Notes: generated from the letters alone by a model not told the origin. DNA of 64,000 nucleotides from Monomorium pharaonis (GCF_013373865.1 NC_050472.1:16380360-16444359); one strand, 5' to 3'; counted from the first letter of the stretch, positions 35,574 through 46,706 are shown. Translations and numbers: made by a program.

Positions 35574-36349
35574 TTATTTAAGTTTATATATGTAGTACCT
35601 TTCCGATCATTTTGAAACTTAATTATGTTATATTAGAAAAGTCATAGATTTTTTTACAAAAATTATGATAGTACACTATTTGGATCTCATAGAAAAAATC
35701 CCCCAAAATTTTGACAATTTTTTAACCCGTATTTAAAAAAATTCCGTAACTTTTTTATAACATTGTGGGATTAAAACTCATAACATTTTTTTTTTAATTA
35801 AAATCAGTTCTGCCGTTTTCAAGAAAAAATTTTTTTTTATTTTTCTTCTTTTCCCCATAACTGCCATAAAAATTATTTTTCAGATATAATACTTAAAAAA
35901 ATTTAATCTCATATCAATGCCAACTTTTTGTAAAAGTCTCAATCAAATCCGTACGGGGGCAGCACACACATGCTTATCGTGCTATGCCCTTTAAAAATAA
36001 AATATCATAGAGCTAAAATAAGTGACAAATTTAAATTTTTTTTCTCGTTAAAATAATTTTTGAAAACTTTTATAATTTATTTTCACCGAAATATTTTTCG
36101 ACAATACAAAAACATCTCAAGAATTTTAAACTGGAATATAAAGAATTTTAGAAAAAATATATACTTTTTTAGTATTTTTAAAAAATGTTGCAATTTTTTA
36201 AAATATATAGTTTAAAAAGTTTTATAAAAAGTTATAAAACTATACACAAGTTTTCAAAAATTTTGAAATTTATATAGAAATTTTCTTTAACATTGTATGA
36301 AGAGTCAAAGAAAAATTTTCTTCAGACTTAACAATGCTGTGTAATTTAC
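35571..36349. other. AT-rich end of the 23-kb intron
   Basis: No gene or element recognised up to the RINT1 donor at 36349. Confidence 0.5.
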
Positions 36350-36515
36350 CTATGTCCAGGCTGAGGCAAATATTTATATCTATCAGAAATTGTAATGAGA
36401 AGCGTAAGAAAGGCGTCCGCACACTCAGTGACTTTCATGTCATCTATATCAGGACCCATTAGTCTTTCCCATGCTGTATTTGAGCTTAATATTGCATCCA
36501 TTTTTTCAGTCGCGT
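36350..36515 (-). CDS. RINT1: RINT1 coding exon isolated between 23-kb and 10-kb introns
   Basis: The acceptor ATTATTTAG and donor GTAAAT flank 166 nt. Two bases complete the codon T|AC, then ATEKMDAILSSNTAWERL and MKVTECADAFLTLLITISD follow. These match human RINT1 around the A..KMD.MLSS..AW and MKV..CAE.F..LL..I..RYK blocks. Both splice phases agree with exons 10.2 kb upstream and 23.1 kb downstream, so it is a real exon despite its isolation among transposable elements. Confidence 0.94.
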
Positions 36516-36985
36516 CTAAATAATAAAAAAAATACATTTAAAGTATGCACAAAATTGTTTCTGTGCTAAGCAATCAGTGTTAGGCAAAATTGAATCAATT
36601 TATCAATTCATAATTACAATTAAAAATTTTGATTAGAGAGACTAAGTTCTTACTTAGAGGAGAGAAGGTGGTTATAAACTAGATGTGTAATTATAAATCC
36701 ACGATATCTCGTATACTTTGTGTTGAATTCTATAAATAACCATCCAAATTGTTTTTTACCGTTTAAACGTTATAACATGGCTATTAGTTATTAATATTTA
36801 TTTCGTTGTCATAAAAGCTATTTCAGTATTGCAGTATAGCCGAAATTTTCGGTTTTATAGATATATATTCTTCATGTCATTTAAAAAAATGTTGAGTATT
36901 AATTTTTTAATGCCGCTATCTCAAAAGACTTCTCTAAGAACGTATTGGACTCAATAATTTTAATATTAAAAATTCAATAGATTTC

Positions 36986-37166
36986 GTGAACAAAATCACT
37001 GAATTCAAAACAAAAACTGATATTTTTGTAAGCTTTGATATAATCTCATTGTTCACAAATGTTCCAGTCCAGGATACTTTAAACATTATCAGGAAATCCA
37101 ACAGAATTTCTACAAAATTGCTTCCATTAATAGAACATTGTTTAACGTCAACTTATTTTCAGTTCT
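36986..37166 (+). pseudogene. Penelope reverse transcriptase fragment
   Basis: The frame contains FDIISLFTNVPVQDTL, the RT motif around the first catalytic aspartate in Penelope-like elements (FD..SLFT.VP). It stops where an unrelated or inverted terminal segment begins at about 37167. About 60 residues remain. Confidence 0.65.
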
Positions 37167-37504
37167 AAGGAGAATTTTAGACTTAAAGCTTCCACGGCCA
37201 TTGCCGTTGCATCCAATAGAACATTTTAATCAAATTCTAACAAAAAATGGATATAGCAGTAGAAACATCAGTCAAAAAGATCCAAAGATTAAAGAAGAAA
37301 TTTTTAGTCTCGACAACATGGAGACGCCGGATGAAGAAGAAAAAGAAAGAAAAGAGAACAAAATGGCTTTCTTTCCGTATATTTAAGGTACGATAAAACG
37401 CATTAGCAAAACTTTGCGTAGACACAATGTAAAAGTGATCTTCAAACAACAAAGGAAGATTTTCCAGTTACTTCCTAATCCGAAGGATTAAAGACCACGT
37501 TTAA

Positions 37505-37787
37505 CACCAGGTGTATACAAAATCTCCTGTTCTTGCGGAAAAGTGTACCAATACAGAAAAAACCGGGAAAAAGATTAGTATACGAATCAAAGAACATCAA
37601 CGGTGTACTAAATACGACCACTTTTCAATCAGCCCTAGCCGAACACTGGATGGAGACTGAACACTCCGTGCAATGCAAAAAAGCTACAATGTTGGCCCCT
37701 TCTCAAAGTTACTTCGCCAGGAAACATCATAAAAGTCTAGAAATTTTCAAACGTGCCAATAATCTTAACCGTGACAAAGATTATTAA
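37505..37787 (+). pseudogene. GIY-YIG endonuclease fragment of a Penelope element
   Basis: Across one frameshift near 37545 the segment gives PGVYKISCSCGKVY (GVYK..C.CGK.Y = the GIY...YIG start), then SALAEHWMETEHSV and SQSYFARKHHKSLEIFKRAN, the typical H and E motifs and tail NNLNRDKDY. Penelope-like elements carry this domain C-terminal to the RT. The second tyrosine motif (YIG) is mutated to YQY. Confidence 0.7.
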
Positions 37788-38046
37788 ATAAGCCCAATTT
37801 GGCACACTGTCCTTCTGGTTTTTTAATAGATCAATTAAAACACTTCCAAGCTGCACATATTAACTGGCAAATAGTTAGCCAATATTGTACTAAGATTGGT
37901 CAATAATTGATCAATAGTAGGCCAATGAACTATGTTACTATTAGATAAATAGCTCCGTCCCTTCTCCTCAGCTCCATCCCTACCACTAGGACAAAGAATA
38001 TATAAGGATGGTTACAATCCAATAGAGCTCAGTATCGGAGCTTCTA

Positions 38047-38092
38047 GCCCTGATGATTCAAACTGCAATGTTTGCGAAACGTCGGCGCAACG
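38047..38092 (+). ncRNA. Hammerhead ribozyme-like motif
   Basis: GCC, CTGATGA (38050-38056), hairpin CAAAC-TGCAAT-GTTTG, CGAAAC (38075-38080), GTC, GGC. This is the invariant order of a hammerhead core (CUGAUGA, stem II, GAAA, minimal stem III, GUC) with GCC/GGC pairing as stem I. Penelope-like elements are known to carry minimal hammerheads in this place. All conserved core bases are intact. Confidence 0.6.
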
Positions 38093-38667
38093 CTGTACCA
38101 GGACGCGGCATGTATCCACAAGCCCTTTCTATTGGAAGCAATGGCCGTGTAAATTTTAAGTATAAAATTAATTTTTTAACTTTATTGTAACTTAAATATG
38201 GCTTTTCAATAACGTTCGAATTAAATTTAACATTTGGCCTAATATACATTTATTTGACGTGTAAAGTTATATTTCCGAGAACTGATCATTTGGACACAGT
38301 GCAAATGGACACAAAATTATGTACACGGTTCATTTAAACACAGAAATTTTTGACAAAGTAACTTTTGGACAGGACATAAATTTTGGACACATTAACAAAT
38401 GCACACCGTTTAATTGTATTTTCTACACCGTTTCTACACCGCGCATTTCTACACCGTGTATCTTTACATCGTTCAGTTGTACACGGGGCATTTCTACACC
38501 GCGCATTTCTACATCGTGCATCTCTACACCGTTCAGTTGTACACCGTGCATCTTTACACCGCGCATTTCCACACCGTGTATCTCTACACCGCGCATTTTT
38601 ACACAGCGTGTCTATATACATATTTTCACGAGCATATCGTTTTGCCTGGAAAGGCGCAAACCTATGT

Positions 38668-39598
38668 TGTAATAAACCCCGTTCAGCGGCTACCACCGTC
38701 CGCGCATGGTCCGGCCGAACACCCGCCGGACCGCAATACGGGCATCGGCCCGTGATAAAACTTTCCACAACGTCGAGATGAAAAACGTTTCGACGATCCG
38801 CGCGTTTCCCCCGCTGCTCTTCCGACCGCCAAGGAAGGAATCGAGCGTGGAGGAAACCAGAAATCTACGAAGATCTCCGAGCCTCCACCCGGGTGGGTAT
38901 AAAAAGCCGCTCTGGTGGAGGCAACCTTCACTTCTCGATCCGCCGTATCCGACAGACCGACATTCGTCCGATACGAGAGAAGCCTCCTGCGAATTGGTAA
39001 CTAGGGTAGAGAGTTCTCCGCCTTAACCAAGTGTTCTTGATACTGTTTGCTTTTAAATTCCTGATCGAAATCTACTAGCTGAAGGTAGAGCGTCTCTGCC
39101 TTCACCGAGAGTTCTCAGCTACAGATTTTCCTATCCAATTATTAATCATTTTCGGCCCGGTGCTACGAGACAAAGTTCTCTATCTCTCCGAGAATTCCCG
39201 GTACCGGCGCCGTCTTTTCCTGAAATCCTCGATACACGAAAAATCATCGAAAGAAAACAACACCCGCCTCACATTCCATACCGTCAAACTCGAGCACGGG
39301 CAATTACCGCCTCCCGCGCCGCGCCACGAAACGCGAGTACCTCGCCGCCGGGCATTACCCGCCGTCACGTCATCAAACCCCGCGACCATCCATCGAGCGC
39401 CGCACGCGACCGACACACAGCTAATCGGAGCGAAACTCACGTTTCTTTGTACATATCTTTTAAATATTGTACATATAACTTGATTTCTGTTAAAATATAC
39501 AGTGATTTCGTTAAAAGTAATTAGTCTGTTATCTTGAAACCTTTTCCTACACCCTCGATCCCGGCGAGCTAGTTCAAGTGGAAAATACGGTCGTTACA
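38668..39598 (+). mobile_element. Solo LTR, 931 bp, inside the foldback element
   Basis: TGTAATAAACCCC ... GGTCGTTACA with 4-bp duplication ATGT (38664-38667, 39599-39602). GGGTATAAAAAGCC near 38893 is a strong TATA box. GC-rich ORFs on both strands look fortuitous. It lies between the two arms of the 38283-40250 element. Confidence 0.85.
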
Positions 39599-39613
39599 AT
39601 GTGGTGCAGAGAA

Positions 39614-39660
39614 TTCTTCGCGCGCGCGCACACACACACGCACGCACACACACACGGGGC
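39614..39660. repeat. (CG)n/(CA)n simple repeat
   Basis: CGCGCGCGCG followed by CACACACA with CG interruptions, in the foldback centre. Confidence 0.9.
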
Positions 39661-40250
39661 AGTGCAAAGGGGTCTTTGGCCCCCCTCCCGCATTCACCCC
39701 GTCATCCAAGTAGCTAACTCATGAATGGTGTAGAAATCTCGGTGTAGAAATGCACGGTGTAGAGATGCACGGTGTAGAAATACGCGGTGTACAACAGAAC
39801 GGTGCAGAGATGTACGGTGTAGGAATGCGCAGTATACAATTGAACGGTGTAGAGATGCACGGTGTAGAAATGCACGGTGTGCAACTAAACGGTGTACATT
39901 TTTAATGTATTCAAAATTTATGTCCTGTGTGTCCAAAAATTACTTTGTCCAAAATTCCTGTGTCCAAATAAATCGTGTACATTATTTTGTATCCATTTGC
40001 AACGTGTCCATCTGCACTGTATCCAATTATACTGTGTCCAAATTTCGAACGTGGCCATTTCGGACACTCTCACCGCTCCCAAACACACCATGGTTACAAT
40101 CAAACACAGTACGAAACGGACACAGTAACAATCGGACACGGTAAGAGACGGGCACACCGTGGTTACAATCGGACACAAAAAAAAAAACGAACACACGATG
40201 GTAGCAATCGAACACAGTGAGAAACAAACACAGTGTCAATCAAACAACTA

Positions 40251-42508
40251 AATTCGCTCAAAATCTTTAGAGATTAAAGAAAAAAGAGTTGGGGTGATTA
40301 ATAAATAATTACGGTAATATAAACTACATAACTCTCGATTAAATTAATTAAATAAATGTTAACCATATGTGTGATTAAATTTTAGGTAAACATTTATTCC
40401 ACACATTAGTAACATAAGCACATTACCATGACCAGTTTTTCTAACCTCAATAATCTCATTGCTAATGACATCATATTGTTTTTGTTCTTTCTTTTGTAAC
40501 AATTTGATATACAAAACCTTTGTTTAAAAAATCAATTAAAATTACACGAAAATAATTATAATCAAATGACATTTTTGCTTCACGAATATTATATATTATC
40601 ATGTTTATCAAAATTATATGTATACCGTTTATTAAACGTTCTTTATATGTATTTAACTATCCTGTTTATTTTTAAGATTAGATCCACGCTGTTCGTTTCC
40701 ACATTGTTCTGCGCCACAATAGGGTATCCCAACTAGCCAGGCCTGCTAAAATCATATTTCGTGATAGCTTTATAGCAAAGTTTTTTCAATTTTAACAACA
40801 ATTTCAAGTAATTGTCCTTTGCTTTGTCTAAAAATTTTAAGCAAATTTACGACAAAAATTTTCATCACACAATGTTGTAAATAACACAGAAAGACTTGTA
40901 CATAAATATTACGTAGAAAACAAATGATGCTATTCACAGTGTAACACAAACTTTACATCAATAGTGGAAAATTTTGTTGTGTATAGTTTAACAGCAAATT
41001 TGTTATAAAACTAAAGAAATCTTGCTTAACACAGCAAAATAGAAAATTTGCAACAAGAGTAAAACAAGGTTTGCTTCGGCAGGGTAAAATGCAAAATTTA
41101 CACAAATAACAGAGCAAACCTTGCCACACGACATGATAATAAATTTATAGCAGAAATAAAAAAGAATCTTGCCAAAAAGTTCCGTATCGCCCTAGAAATA
41201 ATGGCAAATTAGTAGCAAAAACAAAGTAAAACTTGCCGAGCATACTTTTGCAGCAAAATTGCGACAAGGTGTGTCCCTAAACAGCTTAACTTTTGCTGGT
41301 AAGGCTTGTCGCAAATAGTATGATGTATATTTTATGCTAATATAATAATAAAATTGTATTATCAGATTTTAAAAAGGACCACTTTATTTATGGGCAACTT
41401 CACTATTTACTCCAAGATGATTTCTCGTGAAAAAAATTCACCTATTGGGTGAATAAAAGGGGGTCGCCGAAAAAGAGAATCAAATACGATTGCATCATTC
41501 ACATATAATATTGGACTGATCAATCTAATGTTTCATTTTTGTCGATCTCAATTTGAAAAAGATTTACCCAGTCCTTGCCACGCTATCATATTGTGTATGG
41601 TAAGATTTACCATGTTCTTATCACAAATGTGTGGAGTTGGCACTTCAACTGTCTACATCACAAGTTTTTTTGCAAGTTCTATTTGCACCCACAATAGTTT
41701 TACAGTTCTTGATAGTTTTTAGCAATAGTTTCGCCGAAATATAAAAAAACGTACGTTTGAAAATATGAGGTGCTAACTTCCCGTAACATCCCAAATTTCG
41801 AACAAATAAGTTTTTACTATAAAATCTTATAGTTCTTGAAGAATTCTACAGTTGCTTTTACGTATTTAAAAAAGTTTTGGTCATTTACTATTTTTTAATA
41901 ATTTTTAAACTTGTGCGATGGCATCGCACCCCAGTATAAGTATAAAGTATCACATCATAGCAAGTTCTAATCGAATTTTTGGTAGTTTTTGATAGTTCAA
42001 TAGTTTCGACTATTTCGATCAATTTTGCCGAGTTTTGTAAATTAGTTATTTTTAAACAATTTTTTATTTCGACCGCTGGGACCGCACCCACAAGAGGCAT
42101 GAGGTGCAAACAGTTCATTTTTTCGGCAGTTCCCGATAGTTTTCGCATAGTTCCGACCATTTCCATGCATTTTAATAATAGTCAATTAAAAAAATTTTTT
42201 GATACTTTCCACACAATTAGTTTGAAAATTGTTATTAAGATATTGATTAAATTGGTTTATAATTGTTGAAGTGATTGAAATGGTCTTTCTGACGTGAGAA
42301 GTAATGTGTCTAATTTGTATAAAATTCTAAATATTAGAATTGAAATCGATGTTCTGTTGAATTGCTTAACTGTCTATATCATCTTCGCTGATTAAAATTT
42401 TAATTGCTTAACAATTGAAAATTTAATCAACGAAGACAATATAAACAATTACGTACAACGTCCGAATTATGTTAATCGCGATAATACTTTACCAAAACAA
42501 AAAGGAGC
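40251..42508. other. AT-rich intron stretch
   Basis: No gene. 40790-41310 is enriched in loosely repeated AGCAAA/GCAAATTT words. CGTATCGCCCTAGAAATA at 41183-41200 is also present inside the LTR at 34245-34262. Confidence 0.5.
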
Positions 42509-42750
42509 GTCCCAGATGCGCACAGTAATAAACGGACACAGCAGGCTGAGTGAAACGGACACAGTAACAAACGGACATAGTGCGAAACGGACACAGTAAC
42601 AAATGGACACTGTAATAAACGGACACAGTAACAAACGAACACAGTAACAAACGGACACAGTAACAAACGGACTGTGTCTGTTTGTTTGTTACTGTGTCCG
42701 TTTCACTCAATCTGCTGTGTCCGTTTATTACTGTGCGCATCTGGGACTAA
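42509..42750. mobile_element. Palindromic GGACACAG-array MITE
   Basis: GTCCCAGATGCGCACAG at the left end is mirrored at the right end. The left arm is an array of CGGACACAGTAACAAA units (about 16-17 bp); the right arm is shorter. The unit is the same word as in the outer part of the 38283-40250 element. Antisense frames here are array artefacts. Confidence 0.75.
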
Positions 42751-42831
42751 CTCAAACAAAAGCCGAAAACGATGTGCTTTTTGCACTATTTACAAACTTC
42801 GGCCGATCTGCTATTATAAGAGTACTTCGAG

Positions 42832-42878
<47 letters not shown>

Positions 42879-43424
42879 AGGTGTGTTCTACCTAACGTTT
42901 GCAACGCTCACCTATATATATATGTACATTACTCAACAAAATTATGGCATCACTAAATTTCGGCCAAAAATTGGCAAAATTTGAAAAAGTATAACTCAGC
43001 GAAAAATTATCGTAGGATCATGAACTTTTTTCCAAATTAAAGCCTGAAATCTCTACTTTAAGAAACTATTGTTCAATTTTAGGTATAATGCATCCCTACC
43101 ACTGTAAACCCTTAAAATTTGAGGACATGTTTGACATATTGAAAATTGCAAAGTTTGGCAGACTGCACGGATTTCCTAGAATTTTTCTCGCGGTTTCCAC
43201 TTGCAGGGAAATAAAGTTTGAACTTTTCCCTACAATTTAAAAAAAAAAAGTTTCTGCAATTTTTTTCCGCAAAGTTACGGCGTTTCAAAGATACCAGTGC
43301 ATTTTTGACCTACCGCCAGCATTAGCATTATCCGATGTACACTACGGGGAGGTTGCTGATTGGATTTTGCACATCGTGTGTGTGTGTGCGCGCGCGCGTG
43401 TGTACGTGTGTGTATGGTGTGTGG

Positions 43425-43491
43425 GTCAGCAGAGGTAAGGACCCCATGGTTCGTCACTTCCACGGTATTTAACGACTCCAAACCCTCTCTG

Positions 43492-43545
<54 letters not shown>

Positions 43546-43630
43546 ATGTGTGTGCGTGTGTGGGTCAGCAGAGATAAGGACCCCATGGTTCGTCACTCCC
43601 ATGGTATTTAACGACTCCAAACCCTCTCTG

Positions 43631-43686
<56 letters not shown>

Positions 43687-43745
43687 GTGGGTCAGCAGAG
43701 ATAAGAACCCCATGGTTCGTCACTCCCACGGTATTTAACGACTCC
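43425..43745 (+). repeat. Minisatellite within the Tc1 left arm
   Basis: The block GGGTCAGCAGAGATAAGGAC...TCGTCACTCCCACGGTATTT...CTCTCTGCTG followed by (TG)n occurs three times (from about 43425, 43563, 43689), while the right arm has one copy (44887-44955). Long (GT)n tracts are at 43494-43540 and 43634-43680. Confidence 0.9.
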
Positions 43746-43971
43746 ACGATGCAAAGACAGTGGAAAATAATCCCGAGAATGATCCTAAATGAAATCCGAA
43801 GACACATTTTCCAATTTGTCTTTGCATCGTGTTGTACTAAACAAATTGCATACTGCTCGGTATTTGTGACGACGTACGAAAGGTACATCGCAAGACGAAT
43901 CGGCGTGAATCAATCTGCGGTTTCGACAAACGGGAAAATTAGAGCCAGCAGAAGTACAAGGACGGAGACGT

Positions 43972-44799
43972 ATGACGACTGCACGTGAAGATGCTATTAG
44001 GCATTTTGTAGAGAGAAACCCGGTAACCACAGCTTGCCGAATTGGCGATGCAGTTTTACCGGGACAACAAATTAGTGACCAAACACTGAGGAATCGATTG
44101 CACAAGGTGAGTTTGAGATCACGAAGTCGTGTTCGTGTGCCTTCTTTAACAATCACACATCGACGTGCTCGATTAGAGTACGCACGAAGTCATATCGAGT
44201 GGATAGAAAGACAATGGGCAAATGTACTCTTTACCGACGAGTCACAATTTTGTCTCTTTGGTAATGATGCACGTGTTCGTGTCTGGCGTCGTCGCAACGT
44301 TTTGATCGGTCATGCGTTGCTGCTGTTAGGGCATTTAATAATGGCTCGGTAATGGTCTGGGGAGGAATAACGTCAAGGCAACGCACAGATCTTGTCATTA
44401 TGCCACTGCCAGAAGTGACAGCAGCGCGTTATATTGATGAAGTTTTGAGACCTCATGTGGTTCCAATGAGCCAACGAATGGGGAGAAATTTTGTCCTTGC
44501 ACGACAACGCGAGACCTCACATCGCAGCAGTTACTCGCGAGTTTTTATGAGAAAATGAAATCCAAGTGCTACCACATCTTGCGGTCAGTCCAGATTTAAA
44601 CCCCATAAAGCATATCTGGGACATTATGGGTCGCAGGTTAAGAAGTTTGGTTCGACCACCAACTAATCTTCAAAATTTATCAGAAGCTCTAATCAGAATT
44701 TGGAATGAAATTCCTCAAGAAGAAATTAGAGCATGCATAAACATGCGCACGCGGCTGCGAGAAGTGATCGCACGAAGAGGAAGTAATACGAGTTTCTAA
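43972..44799 (+). pseudogene. Tc1 transposase, DD34E with E-to-K change
   Basis: The N-terminal part starting MTTAREDAIRHF has the helix-turn-helix order of Tc1 transposases. First catalytic D at 44236-44238 (LFTDESQF), second D at 44503-44505 (HDNARPHIAAV), and at 44608-44610, 34 residues later, AAG (K) in DLNPIKHIWD where Tc1 enzymes have E. Frame changes near 44300-44340 and 44490-44500 break the ORF into pieces at 43972-44352, 44352-44558 and 44566-44799. The C-terminus follows normally. Dead on two counts. Confidence 0.88.
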
Positions 44800-44837
44800 A
44801 TTTCTTTTTAGTGCTACATACACCAATACACATGTAC

Positions 44838-44848
44838 ACGCGCGCGCG

Positions 44849-44889
<41 letters not shown>

Positions 44890-45020
44890 CAGAAAGGGTT
44901 TGAATTCGTTAAATACCGTGGGAGTGACAAACCATGGGGTCCTTATCGCTGATGACCCACACACCACACACACACGTACACACACGCGCGCGCACACACA
45001 CATACACACACACACACACA
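44838..45020. repeat. (CA)n microsatellites in the Tc1 right arm
   Basis: CACACA tracts at about 44842-44888 and 44960-45020, interrupted by CGCG, mirror the (GT)n tracts of the left arm. Confidence 0.9.
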
Positions 45021-45616
45021 ATGTGCAAAATCCAATCAGCAACCTCCCCTAATATACATCAGATAATGCTAATGCTGGCGGTAAGTCAAAAATGCACTGG
45101 TATCTTTGAAACGCCGTAACTTCGCGGAAAAAAATTGCAAAAACTTTTTTTTTAAATTGTAGGGAAAAGTTCAAACTTTATTTCCCTGCAAGTGGAAACC
45201 GCGAGAAAAATTCTAGGAAATCCGTGCAGTCCGCCAAACTTTGCAATTTTCAATATGTCAAACATGTCCTCAATTTTTAAGGGTTTACAGTGGTAGGGAT
45301 GCATTATACCTTAAAATGGAACAATAGTTTCTTAAAGTAAAGATTTCAGGCCTTAATTTGAAAAAAAGTTCATGATCCTACGATGATTTTTCGCTGAGTT
45401 ATACTTTTTCAAATTTTGCCAATTTTTGGCCGAAATTTAGTTATATATATATATATATATATACACTACTCAATTTTATTATATATATATATATATACAC
45501 TACTCAAAAAAATTATGGCATCACTAAATTTCGGCCAAAAATTGGCAAAATTTGAAAAAGTATAACTCATATATATATAGGTGAGCGTTGCAAACGTTAG
45601 GTAGAACACACCTAAA

Positions 45617-46706
45617 ATATATTGTGCTGTAATTACAGAAAAAAAAATAAAATATTGCAAAATACATTCATACATAACCTCTTTCTTCTGTCACAAGACA
45701 TACTCTATGTATACTGTCCCGTAAATGATTAAAATTGCAGCGATAATCGATTTATCGCGGAATTGTCTCGATATTGAAATCTCAGAAGTGATCATATTAC
45801 CACAGCACGGCTATATTAACAAAATCCTATATTATTGTTTAATTTTGTATAACTCGAGATATGTACAGCCGAATAAAGAGTTAAAAAATAAAACAAATAC
45901 TCAAGTGTGTATACATTTGGGTGATAATGCGTTTAAGTTTAAAAAGAATGAGGAAATACGTGTAATTAAATGTTAAAATATATTTTTAAAAATTTTTCTA
46001 AATTCTTGAATGTAAAAATATCTTGTAACAAATGTTGACTGTTGCGTTGTCATATTAGCGTCACTATATAACAGGCTACTAAACAGAGATAATATGAGTA
46101 GCCATATTATTCGCACTGGTCATATTACCACCTTCTTCTCTACTAAAGTACAGCTTTTTATAACAACAAACATTGACCAATGGCTTATAACGTCTAAACA
46201 GTATGCAAAGAAGTAATTTGAATAGTCATCCTCAGAATTTAACACAAAATATACGATATATCGTGAATTACATCTACAGTCCATAACCGTCTTCTCTTTC
46301 GAATCAGGGTGGTCCAATATTATACATAAATCAGCAACAAACTTGGAAATTGTAGGTTACATGTATGTATAAATTTTATGTAAGAAATTTAATTTTGAAT
46401 AGAAATTCCAACCCTTTAAAGATTAAAGAATCTCACTACAATTATAAAACTATTTTTTTTTAAACACTTCCAATGTTATCATTTATAAATTAAATAATTC
46501 ATTTCATTTTCTGCACATATTCAAATATTTAGTTAGACAAACTTAATAATAATAATAATAACTCTTATTTTAATTTGTTTAGTGGTAATTGACAAATAAT
46601 TTTTTTGTCAAAATATATCCTATGGAGAAAAATACACAAATACACTGTACAGAATTACAGGAAAATCAGAGGAGAGTATTATGTATATCTTAAAGTTTAC
46701 ACTCAC
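45617..46706. other. AT-rich intron stretch
   Basis: A + frame at 45725-45976 (83 codons) and a - frame at 46120-46317 (65 codons) have no motif I recognise and no splice context. No element ends seen. Confidence 0.45.

Larger units (their letters stand above)
36900..38230 (+). mobile_element. Penelope-like element remnant
   Basis: A reverse-transcriptase scrap is followed by a GIY-YIG endonuclease scrap and a hammerhead-like motif. A short inverted pair (CACGGCCATTGC at 37193 against GCAATGGCCGTG at 38139) may come from the element's terminal repeats. The reading frame is broken in several places and most of the RT is missing. Confidence 0.7.
38283..40250. mobile_element. Foldback element made of short repeat arrays, split by an LTR
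   Basis: The left arm (38283-38640) begins TTTGGACACAGTGCAAATGG and passes into about 15-17-bp units of TACACCGTGCATTTC/TACACCGTTCAGTTG. The right arm (39722-40030) is its inverted counterpart, and further GGACACAGTAACAA-type units extend to 40250. The arrays are open in many frames, giving repetitive HRAFLHR/LYTVHLYT-type reading that is not a gene. Confidence 0.8.
42926..45560 (+). mobile_element. Tc1-like element with long inverted repeats and GT/CA tracts
   Basis: Left arm from 42926 and right arm up to about 45450 share AAATTTCGGCCAAAAATTGG, the CTGCAAGTGGAAACC-type stretch and the GGTTTGCAGCAGAG-free block before the (GT)n/(CA)n tracts. A duplicated terminal piece follows at 45490-45567. 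Inside is a degenerate transposase at 43972-44799. Confidence 0.75.
42880..45616. mobile_element. Small palindrome split by a Tc1 element
   Basis: AGGTGTGTTCTACCTAACG with GCAACGCTCACCTATATATA at 42880-42920 is mirrored exactly at 45576-45616. Between them is a Tc1-type element (TACATTACTCAACAAAATTA at 42926; an inverted arm ending near 45450, then a second outward copy of the end at 45497). The outer repeats together would form a palindrome of about 85 bp with a TA-rich centre, a natural Tc1 target. Confidence 0.65.

Noticed and set aside
38319..38781. Overlapping ORFs of 113-144 codons on both strands with HRAFLHR or CRDARC repeats
   Set aside because: They only translate the short tandem arrays of a foldback element, which are open in many frames at once.
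42509..42750. Full membership in the CCCAG group with a 2-bp duplication
   Set aside because: The inverted repeat runs through the flank (GT on the left, AC on the right), so no direct 2-bp repeat is shown; only end similarity is claimed.
43275..43988. Long ORFs rich in THTH or VCVC
   Set aside because: Translation of (GT)n/(CA)n microsatellites.
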